DNA of 64,000 nt from Colletes latitarsis. Lineage: Eukaryota > Arthropoda > Insecta > Hymenoptera > Colletidae. The translations under genes and the position numbers were made by a program. The notes beneath the pieces are model-generated. The model worked only from the letters and a program-made list of their open reading frames with translations, was not told the origin of the DNA and did no database searches. The stretch is from NCBI RefSeq assembly GCF_051014445.1, contig NW_027488366.1, positions 17,006,001 through 17,070,000 on the forward strand. Direction: 5' to 3'. Positions 1-13,688 of the stretch are shown one piece after another. Numbering within the stretch: position 1 is the stretch's first letter; every line of letters starts with the position of its first letter.

Positions 1-390
1 GGATTGCGTCACGTAGTAATGAAGTACAACACTGAAACAGTCAATTTAACCTGGTTTCCATCAATATCTGAGAGGACAACGCAAGTTAGGTCTGGGATAG
101 GTCTGGGATTTGCCCTCATCAGGCTCATACTTTCGCGTTTTTCACATACTTGTTGAACAGATCCTGGGTTTTTTCAGGTTTGGGTCACGTAGTAATGTGG
201 TACCACACTGAAACAGTCAATTAAACCTGGTTTTGATCAATATTTTAGAGAATAATTCTTGTAAGGTCTAGGTTAGGTCTGGGATTTGCTCTCATCAGGC
301 TCATTCTTTCGCATATTTCTCATACTTCATGGATAGATCCTGGGCTTTTTCTGGATTGCATCACGTAGTAATGAAGTACAACACTGAACC

Positions 391-3300
391 AGTCAATTAA
401 ACCTGGTTTCGATCAATATTTTAGAGAATAACGCAAGTTAGGTCTGGGATAGGTCTGGGATTCGCCCTCATCAGGCTCATACTTTCGCGTTTTTCACGTA
501 CTTGTTGAACTGATCCTGGGTTTTTTCTGGTTTGGATCACGTAGCAATGTGGTACCACACTGAGACAGTCGATTAAACCTGGTTTCGATCAATATTTTAG
601 AGGATAACGCAAGTTTGGTCAGGGATAGGTCTGGGATTTGCCCTCATCAGGCTCATACTTTCGCGTTTTTCACATACTTGTTGAACAGATCCTGGGTTTT
701 TTCAGGTTTGGGTCACGTAGTAATGTGGTACCACACTGAAACTGTCGATTAAACCTGGTTTCGGTCAATATTTTAGAGGATAACGCATGTTAGGTCTAGG
801 TTAGGCCGGGGATTTTCACTCATCGGACTCATACTTTCGCATTCTTCACATACTTGTTGAACGGATCCTGGGTTTTTACTGGTTTGGACCACGTAGTAAT
901 GTGGTACAACACTGAAACATTCAATGAAACCTGGTTTCGATCAATATTTTTGGGGATAACGCATGGTAGGTCTAGGTTAGGCCGTGGATTTTCACTCATC
1001 AGACTCATACTTTCGCATTCTTCACATACTTGTTGAACGGCTCCTGTGTTTTTTCTGGTTTGGTTCACGTAGTAATGTGGTACCACACTGAAACATTCAA
1101 TTAAACCTGGTTTCCGTCAATATTTTAGAGCACAACGCATGTTAGGTCTGGGATAGGCCTGGGATTTCCCCTCATCAGGCTCATACTTTCGCATATTTCT
1201 CACACTTCATGGCTAGATCCTGGGCTTTTTCTGGATTGCGTCACGTAGTAATGAAGTACAACACTGAAACAGTCAATTTAACCTGGTTTCCATCAATATC
1301 TGAGAGGACAACGCAAGTTAGGTCTGGGATAGGTCTGGGATTTGCCCTCATCAGGCTCATACTTTCGCGTTTTTCACATACTTGTTGAACAGATCCTGGG
1401 CTTTTTCTGGATTGCGTCACGTAGTAATGAAGTACAACACTGAAACAGTCAATTTAACCTGGTTTCCATCAATATCTGAGAGGACAACGCAAGTTAGGTC
1501 TGGGATAGGTCTGGGATTTGCCCTCATCAGGCTCATACTTTCGCGTTTTTCACATACTTGTTGAACAGATCCTGGGTTTTTTCAGGTTTGGGTCACGTAG
1601 TAATGTGGTACCACACTGAAACAGTCAATTAAACCTGGTTTTGATCAATATTTTAGAGAATAATTCTTGTAAGGTCTAGGTTAGGTCTGGGATTTGCTCT
1701 CATCAGGCTCATTCTTTCGCATATTTCTCATACTTCATGGATAGATCCTGGGCTTTTTCTGGATTGCATCACGTAGTAATGAAGTACAACACTGAACCAG
1801 TCAATTAAACCTGGTTTGCATCAATGTTTTAGAGGACAACGCATGTTAGGTCTGGGATAGGTCTGGGATTTGCCCTCATCAGGCTCATACTTTCCCGTTT
1901 TTCACATACTTGTTGAACAGATCCTGGGTTTTTTCTGGTTTGCGTCACGTAGAAATGTGGTACCACACTGAAGCAGTCCATTATACCTGGTTTGGATCAA
2001 TATTTTAGAGGATAACGCACGTTAGGTCTAGGTAAGGCCTTGGATTTTCACTCATCAGACTCATACTTTCGCATTCTTCACATACTTGATGAACGGATCC
2101 TGGGTTTTTCCTGGTTTGCATCACGTAGTAATGTGGGCCCACTCTGAAGCAATCAATTAAACCTGGTCTTGATAAATATTTTAGAGTATAATTCATGTTA
2201 GGTCTAGGTTAGGTCTGGGATTTGCTCACATCAGGCTCATACTTTCGCGTTTTTCACGTACTAGTTGAACTGATCCTGGGTTTTTTCTGGTTTGCATCAC
2301 GTAGTAAAGTGGCACCACACTGAAGCAGTCTATTAAACCTGGTTTGGATCAATATTTTAGAGGATAACGCATGTTAGGTTTGGGTTAGGACTAGGATTTT
2401 CCCTCATCAGGCTCATACTTTCGCATATTTCTCATACTTGATGGATAGATCCTGGGCTTTTTCTGGATTGCATCACGTAGTAATGAAGTACAACACTGAA
2501 CCAGTCAATTAAATCTGGTTTGCATCAATGTTTTAGAGGACAACGCATGTTAGGTCTGGGATAGGTCTGGGATTTGCCCTCATCAGGCTCGTACTTTCGC
2601 GTTTTTCACATACTTGTTGAACAGATCCTGGGTTTTTTCTGGTTTGCGTCACGTAGAAATGTGGTACCACACTGAAACAGTCCATTAAACCTGGTTTGGA
2701 TCAATATTTTAGAGGATAACGCATGTAAGGTCTAGGTAAGGCCGGGGATTTTCACTCATCAGACTCATACTTTCACATTCTTCACATACTTGTTGAACTG
2801 ATCCTGGGTTTTTTCTGGTTTGTATCACGTAGCAATGTGGTACCACACTGAGACAGTCGATTAAACCTGGTCTTGATAAATATTTTAGAGAATAATTCAT
2901 GATAGGTCTAGGTTAGGTCTGGGATTTGCTCTCATCAGGCTCATTCTTTCGCATTTTTCTCATACTTGATGGCTAGATCCTGGACTTTTTCTGGATTGCA
3001 CCACGTAGTAATGTGGTACCACTCTGAAACAGCCAATTAAACCTGGTTTCCATCAATATTTTAGAGCACAACGCATGTTAGGTCTGGGATAGGCCTGGGA
3101 TTTGCCCTCATCAGGCTCATACTTTCGCGTTTTTCACATACTTGTTGAACAGATCCTGGGTTTTTTCAGGTTTGGGTCACGTAGTAATGTGGTACCACAC
3201 TGAAACAGTCGATTAAACCTGGTTTCGATCAATATTTTAGAGGATAACGCATGTTAGGTCTAGGTTAGGCCGGGGATTTTCACTCATCGGACTCATACTT

Positions 3301-3440
3301 TCGCATTCTTCACATACTTGTTGAACGGATCCTGGGTTTTTACTGGTTTGGATCACGTAGTAATGTGGTACAACACTGAAACATTCAATGAAACCTGGTT
3401 TCGATCAATATTTTTGGGGATAACGCATGTTAGGTCTAGG
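391..3440 (+). repeat. Segmental duplication D1, copy a (17 monomers, partner 7255-10304)
   Basis: This 3.05-kb block aligns without indels to the block 6864 bp downstream (39 x 176). By eye I found about ten substitutions, for example at 766, 964, 1585, 2041 and 2590, so identity is above 99 percent. To the left (before 391) and right (after about 3440) the match falls back to ordinary monomer similarity. Confidence 0.9.
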
Positions 3441-6400
3441 TAAGGCCTTAGATTTTCACTCATCAGACTCATACTTTCGCATTCTTCACATACTTGTTGA
3501 ACGGATCCTGGGTTTTTTCTGGTTTGGATCACGTAGTAATGAGGTACCACACTGAAACGGCCAATTAAACCTGGTTTCGATCAATATTTTAGAGGATAAC
3601 GCAAGTTAGGTCTGGGATAGGTCTGGGATTTGCCCTCATCAGGCTCATACTTTCGCGTTTTCACATACTTGTTGAACAGATCATGGGTTTTTTCTGGTTT
3701 GGGTCACGTAGTAATGTGGTACCACACTGAAGCAGTCGATTAAACCTGGTTTCGATCAATATTTTTGAGGATAACGCATGTTAGGTCTAGGTTAGGTATG
3801 GGATTTTCACTCATCAGACTCATACTTTCGCATTCTTCACATACTTGTTGAACGGAACCTGGGTTTTTTCTGGTTTGGATCACGTAGTAATGTGGTACCA
3901 CACTGAAACAGTCGATTAAACCTGGTTTCGATCAAAATTTTAGAGGATAACGCAAGTTAGGTTTGGGATAGGTCTGGGATTTGACCTCATCAGACTCATA
4001 CTTTCGCACACTTCACATACTCCTTGAACAGATCCTGGGTTATTTTCTGGTTTGGATCACACAGTAATGTGGTACCACACTGAAACAGTCGATTAAACCA
4101 GGTTTTGATCAATATTTTAGAGGATAACGCATGTTAGGTCTAGGTTAGGCCTGGGATTTCCCCTCATCAGGCTCATACTTTCGCATATTTCTCACACTTC
4201 ATGGCTAGATCCTGGGCTTTTTCTGGATTGCATCACGTAGTAATGAAGTACAACCCTGAAACAGTCAATTAAACCTGGTTTCGATCAATATTTTAGAGAA
4301 TAATTCATGTTAGGTCTAGGTTAGGTCTGGGATTTGCTCTCATCAGGCTCTTTCTTTCGCATATTTCTCGTACATGTTGAACAGATCCTGGGCTGTTTCT
4401 GGATTGTATCACGTAGTAATGTGGTACCACGCTGAAACAGTCAATTAAACCTGGTTTCGATCAATATTTTAGAGGATAACGCAAGTTAGGTCTGGGATAG
4501 GTCTAGGATTTGCCCTCATCAGGCTCTTACTTTCGCATATTTCTCATACTTCATGGCTAGATCCTGGGCTATTTCTGTATTGCATCACGTAGTAAAGTGG
4601 TACCACACTGAAACATTCAATGAAACCTGGTCTGGATAAATATTTTAGAGGATAACGCATCTTAGGTCTGGGTTAGGTCTAAGATTTGCCCTCATCAGGC
4701 TCACAGTTTCGCGTTTTTCACATTCTTGTTGAACAGATCCTGGGTTTTGACTGGTTTGGATCACGTAGTAATGTGGTACCACACTGAAACAGTCGATTAA
4801 ACCTGGTTTCGATCAATATTTTAGAGGATAATTCATGTTAGGTCTAGGTTAGGTCTGGGATTTGCTCTCATCAGGCTCATTTTTTCGCATATTTCTCATA
4901 CTTGATGGCTAGATCCTGGGCTTTTTCTGGATTGCATCACGTAGTAATGAAGTACAACACTGAAACAGTCAATTAAACCTGGTTTCCATCAATATCTTAG
5001 AGGACAACGCAAGTTAGGTCTGGGATATGTCTGGGATTTGCCCTCAACTGGCTCATACTTTCGCACATTTCTCATACTTCATGGCTAGGTCCTGGGCTAT
5101 TTCTGGATTGGATCACGTAGTAAAGTGGTACGACACTGAAACATTCAATGAAACCTGGTCTGGATAAATATTTTAGAGGATAACGCATCTTAGGTCTGGG
5201 TTAGGTCTAAGATTTGCCCTCATCAGGCTCACAGTTTCGCGTTTTTCACATTCTTGTTGAACAGATCCTGGGTTTTGTCTGGTTTGGATCACAAAGTAGT
5301 GTGGAACCACACTGAAGCAGTCCATTAAACCTGGTTTCGCTCAATATTTTAGAGGATAACGCATGTTAGGTCTAGGTTAGGTCTGGGATTTGCTCTCATC
5401 AGGCTCATTCTTTCGCATATTTCTCATACTTGATGGCTAGATCCTGGGCTTTTTCTGGATTGCATCACGTAGTAATGTAGTACCACACTGAAACGGCCAA
5501 TTAAACCTGGTTTCGATCAATATTTTAGAGGATAACGCAAGTTAGGTCTGGGATAGGTCTGGGATTTGCCCTCATCAGGCTCATACTTTCGCGTTTTTCA
5601 CATACTTGTTGAACAGATCATGGGTTTTTTCTGGTTTGGGTCACGTAGTAATGTGGTACCACACTGAAACAGTCGATTAAACCTGGTTTCGATCAATATT
5701 TTTGAGGATAACGCATGTTAGGTCTAGGTTAGGTCTGGGATTTTCACTCATCAGACTCATACTTTCGCATTCTTCACATACTTGTTGAACGGATCCTGGG
5801 TTTTTTCTGGTTTGGATCACGTAGTAATGTGGGACCACACTGAAACAGTCAATTAAACCTGGTTTCGATCAATATTTTAGAGAATAATTCATGTTAGGTC
5901 TAGGTTAGGTCTGGGATTTGCTCTCATCAGGCTCTTTCTTTCGCATATTTCTCGTACATGTTGAACAGATCCTGGGCTGTTTCTGGATTGTATCACGTAG
6001 TAATGTGGTACCACGCTGAAACAGTCAATTAAACCTGGTTTCGATCAATATTTTAGAGGATAACGCAAGTTAGGTCTGGGATAGGTCTAGGATTTGCCCT
6101 CATCAGGCTCTTACTTTCGCATATTTCTCATACTTCATGGCTAGATCCTGGGCTATTTCTGGATTGGATCACGTAGTAAAGTGGTACCACACTGAAACAT
6201 TCAATGAAACCTGGTCTGGATAAATATTTTAGAGGATAACGCATCGTAGGTCTGGGTTAGGTCTGGGATTTGCTCTCATCAGGCTCATTCTTTCGCATAT
6301 TTCTCATACTTGATGGCTAGGACCTGGGCTTTTTCTGGATTGCATCACGTAGTAATGAAGTACAGCACTGAAACAGTCAATTAAACCTGGTTTCCATCAA

Positions 6401-6531
6401 TATCTTAGAGGACAACGCAAGTTAGGTCTGGGATATGTCTGGGATTTGCCCTCATCAGGCTCATACTTTCGCGTTTTTCACATACTTGTTGAACAGATCC
6501 TGGGTTTTTTCTGGTTTGGATCACGTAGTAG

Positions 6532-6543
6532 TGTGGTACCACA
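6532..6543. other. 12-bp palindrome TGTGGTACCACA (one instance per canonical monomer)
   Basis: The sequence equals its own reverse complement and contains GGTACC (KpnI site). It recurs at the same offset in most monomers. Some subfamilies break it (GTGGGACCAC, GAAGTACAAC, GCGGTACCAC). It is a candidate binding site for a dimeric protein, but nothing here proves binding. Confidence 0.85.
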
Positions 6544-6558
6544 CTGAGACAGTCCATT

Positions 6559-6569
6559 AAACCTGGTTT
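6559..6569. other. 11-bp dyad AAACC-T-GGTTT (one instance per canonical monomer)
   Basis: Five-base arms flank a central base. Many monomers have AAACC-A-GGTTT instead, so the centre varies while the symmetry is kept. It lies about 27 bp, centre to centre, from the TGTGGTACCACA palindrome. Confidence 0.8.
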
Positions 6570-6597
6570 GGATCAATATTTTAGAGGATAACGCATG

Positions 6598-6619
6598 TTA
6601 GGTCTAGGTTAGGTCTGGG
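6598..6619 (+). repeat. Internal tandem 11-mer, TTAGGTCTAGG then TTAGGTCTGGG
   Basis: Two directly adjacent 11-bp units differing at one base lie inside each monomer. They contain TTAGG, the pentamer of arthropod telomeres, but are not (TTAGG)n. One monomer (61212-61376) has lost exactly one 11-bp unit, which confirms that the pair behaves as a slippage-prone tandem repeat. Confidence 0.85.
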
Positions 6620-7254
6620 ATTTTCACTCATCAGACTCATACTTTCGCATTCTTCACATACTTGTTGAACGGATCCTGGGTTTTTTCTGGTTTGGATCAC
6701 GAAGTAATGTGGGACCACACTGAAACAGTCAATTAAACCTGGTTTCGATCAATATTTTAGAGAATAATTCATGTTAGGTCTAGGTTAGGCCTGGGATTTT
6801 CACTCATCAGACTCATACTTTCGCATTCTTCACATACTTGTTGAACGGATCATGGGTTTTTTCCGGTTTGGATCACGTAGTAATGTGGGATCACACTGAA
6901 ACGGTCAATTAAACCTGGTTTCGATCAATATTTTAGAGAATAATTCATGTTAGGTCTAGGTTAGGTCTGGGATTTGCTCTCATCAGGCTCATTCTTTCGC
7001 ATATTTCTCATACTTGATGGCTAGATCCTGGGCTTTTTCTGGTTTGCATCACGTAGTAAAGTGGTACCACACTGAAGCGGTCCATTAAACCTGGTTTGGA
7101 TCAATATTTTAGAGGATAACGCATGTTAGGTTTGGGTTAGGTCTAGGATTTTCCCTCATCAGGCTCATACTTTCGCATATTTCTCATACTTCATGGCTAG
7201 ATCCTGGGCTGTTTCTGGATTGTATCACGTAGTAATGCGGTACCACGCTGCCAC

Positions 7255-10200
7255 AGTCAATTAAACCTGGTTTCGATCAATATTTTAGAGAATAACGCAA
7301 GTTAGGTCTGGGATAGGTCTGGGATTCGCCCTCATCAGGCTCATACTTTCGCGTTTTTCACGTACTTGTTGAACTGATCCTGGGTTTTTTCTGGTTTGGA
7401 TCACGTAGCAATGTGGTACCACACTGAGACAGTCGATTAAACCTGGTTTCGATCAATATTTTAGAGGATAACGCAAGTTTGGTCAGGGATAGGTCTGGGA
7501 TTTGCCCTCATCAGGCTCATACTTTCGCGTTTTTCACATACTTGTTGAACAGATCCTGGGTTTTTTCAGGTTTGGGTCACGTAGTAATGTGGTACCACAC
7601 TGAAACTGTCGATTAAACCTGGTTTCGATCAATATTTTAGAGGATAACGCATGTTAGGTCTAGGTTAGGCCGGGGATTTTCACTCATCGGACTCATACTT
7701 TCGCATTCTTCACATACTTGTTGAACGGATCCTGGGTTTTTACTGGTTTGGACCACGTAGTAATGTGGTACAACACTGAAACATTCAATGAAACCTGGTT
7801 TCGATCAATATTTTTGGGGATAACGCATGTTAGGTCTAGGTTAGGCCGTGGATTTTCACTCATCAGACTCATACTTTCGCATTCTTCACATACTTGTTGA
7901 ACGGCTCCTGTGTTTTTTCTGGTTTGGTTCACGTAGTAATGTGGTACCACACTGAAACATTCAATTAAACCTGGTTTCCGTCAATATTTTAGAGCACAAC
8001 GCATGTTAGGTCTGGGATAGGCCTGGGATTTCCCCTCATCAGGCTCATACTTTCGCATATTTCTCACACTTCATGGCTAGATCCTGGGCTTTTTCTGGAT
8101 TGCGTCACGTAGTAATGAAGTACAACACTGAAACAGTCAATTTAACCTGGTTTCCATCAATATCTGAGAGGACAACGCAAGTTAGGTCTGGGATAGGTCT
8201 GGGATTTGCCCTCATCAGGCTCATACTTTCGCGTTTTTCACATACTTGTTGAACAGATCCTGGGCTTTTTCTGGATTGCGTCACGTAGTAATGAAGTACA
8301 ACACTGAAACAGTCAATTTAACCTGGTTTCCATCAATATCTGAGAGGACAACGCAAGTTAGGTCTGGGATAGGTCTGGGATTTGCCCTCATCAGGCTCAT
8401 ACTTTCGCGTTTTTCACATACTTGTTGAACAGATCCTGGGTTTTTTCAGGATTGGGTCACGTAGTAATGTGGTACCACACTGAAACAGTCAATTAAACCT
8501 GGTTTTGATCAATATTTTAGAGAATAATTCTTGTAAGGTCTAGGTTAGGTCTGGGATTTGCTCTCATCAGGCTCATTCTTTCGCATATTTCTCATACTTC
8601 ATGGATAGATCCTGGGCTTTTTCTGGATTGCATCACGTAGTAATGAAGTACAACACTGAACCAGTCAATTAAACCTGGTTTGCATCAATGTTTTAGAGGA
8701 CAACGCATGTTAGGTCTGGGATAGGTCTGGGATTTGCCCTCATCAGGCTCATACTTTCCCGTTTTTCACATACTTGTTGAACAGATCCTGGGTTTTTTCT
8801 GGTTTGCGTCACGTAGAAATGTGGTACCACACTGAAGCAGTCCATTATACCTGGTTTGGATCAATATTTTAGAGGATAACGCACGTTAGGTCTAGGTAAG
8901 GCCTGGGATTTTCACTCATCAGACTCATACTTTCGCATTCTTCACATACTTGTTGAACGGATCCTGGGTTTTTCCTGGTTTGCATCACGTAGTAATGTGG
9001 GCCCACTCTGATGCAATCAATTAAACCTGGTCTTGATAAATATTTTAGAGTATAATTCATGTTAGGTCTAGGTTAGGTCTGGGATTTGCTCACATCAGGC
9101 TCATACTTTCGCGTTTTTCACGTACTAGTTGAACTGATCCTGGGTTTTTTCTGGTTTGCATCACGTAGTAAAGTGGCACCACACTGAAGCAGTCTATTAA
9201 ACCTGGTTTGGATCAATATTTTAGAGGATAACGCATGTTAGGTTTGGGTTAGGACTAGGATTTTCCCTCATCAGGCTCATACTTTCGCATATTTCTCATA
9301 CTTGATGGATAGATCCTGGGCTTTTTCTGGATTGCATCACGTAGTAATGAAGTACAACACTGAACCAGTCAATTAAATCTGGTTTGCATCAATGTTTTAG
9401 AGGACAACGCATGTTAGGTCTGGGATAGGTCTGGGATTTGCCCTCATCAGGCTCATACTTTCGCGTTTTTCACATACTTGTTGAACAGATCCTTGGTTTT
9501 TTCTGGTTTGCGTCACGTAGAAATGTGGTACCACACTGAAACAGTCCATTAAACCTGGTTTGGATCAATATTTTAGAGGATAACGCATGTAAGGTCTAGG
9601 TAAGGCCGGGGATTTTCACTCATCAGACTCATACTTTCACATTCTTCACATACTTGTTGAACTGATCCTGGGTTTTTTCTGGTTTGTATCACGTAGCAAT
9701 GTGGTACCACACTGAGACAGTCGATTAAACCTGGTCTTGATAAATATTTTAGAGAATAATTCATGATAGGTCTAGGTTAGGTCTGGGATTTGCTCTCATC
9801 AGGCTCATTCTTTCGCATTTTTCTCATACTTGATGCCTAGATCCTGGACTTTTTCTGGATTGCACCACGTAGTAATGTGGTACCACTCTGAAACAGCCAA
9901 TTAAACCTGGTTTCCATCAATATTTTAGAGCACAACGCATGTTAGGTCTGGGATAGGCCTGGGATTTGCCCTCATCAGGCTCATACTTTCGCGTTTTTCA
10001 CATACTTGTTGAACAGATCCTGGGTTTTTTCAGGTTTGGGTCACGTAGTAATGTGGTACCACACTGAAACAGTCGATTAAACCTGGTTTCGATCAATATT
10101 TTAGAGGATAACGCATGTTAGGTCTAGGTTAGGCCGGGGATTTTCACTCATCGGACTCATACTTTCGCATTCTTCACATACTTGTTGAACGGATCCTGGG

Positions 10201-10304
10201 TTTTTACTGGTTTGGATCACGTAGTAATGTGGTACAACACTGAAACATTCAATGAAACCTGGTTTCGATCAATATTTTTGGGGATAACGCATGTTAGGTC
10301 TAGG
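7255..10304 (+). repeat. Segmental duplication D1, copy b (partner 391-3440)
   Basis: Second copy of the 17-monomer block, in direct orientation and the same phase. Sub-blocks of it recur again at about 20620-22090 and 23610-24600, so the block has been copied at least four times in part. Confidence 0.9.
9282..9979 (+). repeat. Duplication D2, copy a (4 monomers, partner 10514-11211)
   Basis: Nearly identical to the block 1232 bp downstream (7 x 176). It is nested inside duplication D1 copy b. Confidence 0.85.
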
Positions 10305-10513
10305 TTAGGCCGTGGATTTTCACTCATCAGACTCATACTTTCGCATTCTTCACATACTTGTTGAACGGCTCCTGTGTTTTTTCTGGTTTGGTTCACGTAG
10401 TAATGTGGTACCACACTGAAACAGTCGATTAAACCTGGTTTCGGTCAATATTTTTGAGGACAACGCTTGTTAGGTCTAGGTTAGGTCTGGGATTTGCTCT
10501 CATCAGGCTCATT

Positions 10514-11211
10514 CTTTCGCATATTTCTCATACTTGATGGATAGATCCTGGGCTTTTTCTGGATTGCATCACGTAGTAATGAAGTACAACACTGAACCAG
10601 TCAATTAAATCTGGTTTGCATCAATGTTTTAGAGGACAACGCATGTTAGGTCTGGGATAGGTCTGGGATTTGCCCTCATCAGGCTCATACTTTCGCGTTT
10701 TTCACATACTTGTTGAACAGATCCTGGGTTTTTTCTGGTTTGCGTCACGTAGAAATGTGGTACCACACTGAAACAGTCCATTAAACCTGGTTTGGATCAA
10801 TATTTTAGAGGATAACGCATGTTAGGTCTAGGTAAGGCCGGGGATTTTCACTCATCAGACTCATACTTTCACATTCTTCACATACTTGTTGAACTGATCC
10901 TGGGTTTTTTCTGGTTTGTATCACGTAGCAATGTGGTACCACACTGAGACAGTCGATTAAACCTGGTCTTGATAAATATTTTAGAGAATAATTCATGATA
11001 GGTCTAGGTTAGGTCTGGGATTTGCTCTCATCAGGCTCATTCTTTCGCATTTTTCTCATACTTGATGGCTAGATCCTGGACTTTTTCTGGATTGCACCAC
11101 GTAGTAATGTGGTACCACTCTGAAACAGCCAATTAAACCTGGTTTCCATCAATATTTTAGAGCACAACGCATGTTAGGTCTGGGATAGGCCTGGGATTTG
11201 CCCTCATCAGG
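10514..11211 (+). repeat. Duplication D2, copy b (partner 9282-9979)
   Basis: Direct copy in phase. It ends where a divergent monomer subtype with the segment CTGATCGAGGG begins. Confidence 0.85.
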
Positions 11212-11524
11212 GTCATGCTTTCGCAGTTTTAACATACATGTTGACCTGATCGAGGGTTTTTTCTGCTTTGCATCACGTAGTAAAGTGGTACCACACTGAA
11301 GCAGTCCATAAAACCTGGTTTGGATCAATATTTTAGAGGATAACGCATGTTAGGTTTGGGATAGGTCTAGGATTTGCCCTCATCAGGCTCATACTTTCGC
11401 ATATTTCTCATACTTCATGGCTAGATCCTGGGCTGTTTCTGGATTGTATCACGTAGTAATGCGGTACCACACTGAAACAGTCAATTAAACCTGGTTTCGA
11501 TCAATATTTTAGAGGATAACGCAA

Positions 11525-13688
11525 GTTAGGTCTGGGTTAGGTCTAGGCTTTGCCCTCGTCAGGCTCATACTTTCGCATGTTTCTCATACTTCATGGCTAG
11601 ATCCTGGGTTATTTCTGGATTGGACACGTAGTAATGTGGTACCACACTGAAACAGTCAATTAAAACTGGTTTCGATCAATATTTTAGAGGATAACGCAAG
11701 TTAGGTCTGGGATAGGTCTGGGATTTGCCCTCATCAGGCTCATACTTTCGAGTTTTTCACATACTTGTTTGACAGATCCTGGGTTTTCTCTGGCTTGTGT
11801 CATGTAGTAATGTGGTACCACAGTGAAACAGTCCATTAAACCTGGTTTGGATCAATATTTTAGAGGATAACGCATGTTAGGTCTAGGTAAGGCCTGGGAT
11901 TTTCACTCATCAGACTCATACTTTCACATTCTTCACATACTTGTTGAACTGATCCTGGGTTTTTTCTGGTTTGTATCACGTAGCAATGTGGTACCACACT
12001 GAGACAGTCGATTAAACCTGGTCTTGATAAATATTTTAGAGAATAATTCATGATAGGTCTAGGTTAGGTCTGGGATTTGCTCTCATCAGGCTCATTCTTT
12101 CGCATTTTTCTCATACTTGATGGCTAGATCCTGGACTTTTTCTGGATTGCACCACGTAGTAATGTGGTACCACACTGAAACAGGCAATTAAACCTGGTTT
12201 CCATCAATATTTTAGAGCACAACGCATGTTAGGTCTGGGATAGGTCTGGGATTCGCCCACATCAGGCTCATACTTTCGCGTTTTTCACGTACTTGTTGAA
12301 CTGATCCTGGGTTTTTTCTGCTTTGCATCACGTAGTAAAGTGGTACCACACTGAAGCAGTCCATTAAACCTGGTTTGGATCAATATTTTAGAGGATAACG
12401 CATGTTAGGTTTGGGTTAGGTCTAGGATTTTCCCTCATCAGGCTCATACTTTCGCATATTTCTCATACTTCATGGCTAGATCCTGGGCTGTTTCTGGATT
12501 GTATCACGTAGTAATGCGGTACCACGCTGAAACAGTCAATTAAACCTGGTTTCGATCAATATTTTAGAGGATAACGCAAGTTAGATCTGGGATAGGTCTG
12601 GGATTCGCCCTCATCAGGCTCATACTTTCGCGTTTTTCACGTACTTGTTGAACTGATCCTGGGTTTTTTCTGGTTTGGATCACGTAGCAATGTGGTACCA
12701 CACTGAGACAGTCGATTAAACCTGCTATCGATCAATATTTTAGAGGATAACGCAAGTTTGGTCAGGGATAGGTCTGGGATTTGCCCTCATCAGGCTCATA
12801 CTTTCGCGTTTTTCACATACTTGTTGAACAGATCCTGGGTTTTTTCTGGTTTGGGTCACGTAATAATGTGGTACCACACTGAAGCAGTCCATTAAACCTG
12901 GTTTCGATCAATATTTTAGAGGATAACGCAAGTTTGGTCAGGGATAGGTCTGGGATTTGCCCTCATCAGGCTCATACTTTCGCGTTTTTCACATACTTGT
13001 TGAACAGATCCTGGGTTTTTTCTGGTTTGGGTCACGTAATAATGTGGTACCACACTGAAACAGTCGATTAAACCAGGTTTCGATCAATATTTTAGAGGAT
13101 GACGCAAGTTAAGTCTGGGATTGATCTGGGATTCGACCTCATCAGACTCATACTTTCGCACACTTCACATACTCGTTGAACAGATCCTGGGTTATTTTCT
13201 GGTTTGGATCACATTGTAATGTGGTACCACACTGAAACAGTCGATTAAACCTGGTCTCGATCAATATTTTAGAGGATAACGCAAGTTAAGTCTGGGATTG
13301 ATCTGGGATTTGACCTCATCAGACTCATACTTTCGCACACTTCATATACTCGTTGAACAGATCCTGGGTTATTTTCTGGTTTGGATCACATTGTAATGTG
13401 GTACCACACTGAAACAGTCGATTAAACCAGGTTTCGGTCAATATTTTTGAGGATAACGCATGCTAGGTCTAGGTTAGGTCTGGGATTTGCTCTCATCAGG
13501 CTCATTCTTTCGCATATTTCTCATACTTGATGGCTAGATCCTGGGCTTTTTCTGGTTTGGATCACGTAGCAATGTGGTACCACACTGAGACAGTCGATTA
13601 AACCTGGTTTCGATCAATATTTTAGAGGATAACGCAAGTTTGGTCAGGGATAGGTCTGGGATTTGCCCTCATCAGGCTCATACTTTCG
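11525..13688 (+). repeat. Segmental duplication D3, copy a (partner 14868-17031)
   Basis: This 2.16-kb block matches the block 3343 bp downstream (19 monomers minus 1 bp), with few substitutions (for example around 11770 and 13114). It contains adjacent monomers of the GCACACTTCACATACTCG subtype. Confidence 0.88.

Larger units (their letters stand above)
6521..6696 (+). repeat. Representative 176-bp satellite monomer
   Basis: I use this monomer as the reference. Counting from its TCACGTAG, positions 12-23 are a perfect palindrome, 39-49 an odd-length dyad, 50-75 an AT-rich stretch, 78-99 a tandem pair of 11-mers, and about 110-176 the variable half that separates subfamilies. The first half is much better conserved across the array than the second. 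Confidence 0.9.

Noticed and set aside
829..1086. Short reading frames of 60-90 codons recurring on both strands of the satellite, with a conserved peptide around CEECESMSLMSE
   Set aside because: They recur because the monomers recur. A 176-bp period shifts the frame each monomer, so frames cannot run on, and there is no start context or known domain.
6598..6619. True telomeric repeat tract
   Set aside because: TTAGG occurs within 11-mers and is not in uninterrupted tandem; it is at most telomere-like.
6521..6696. CENP-B box in the monomer
   Set aside because: Neither strand has the TTCGNNNNANNCGGG pattern.
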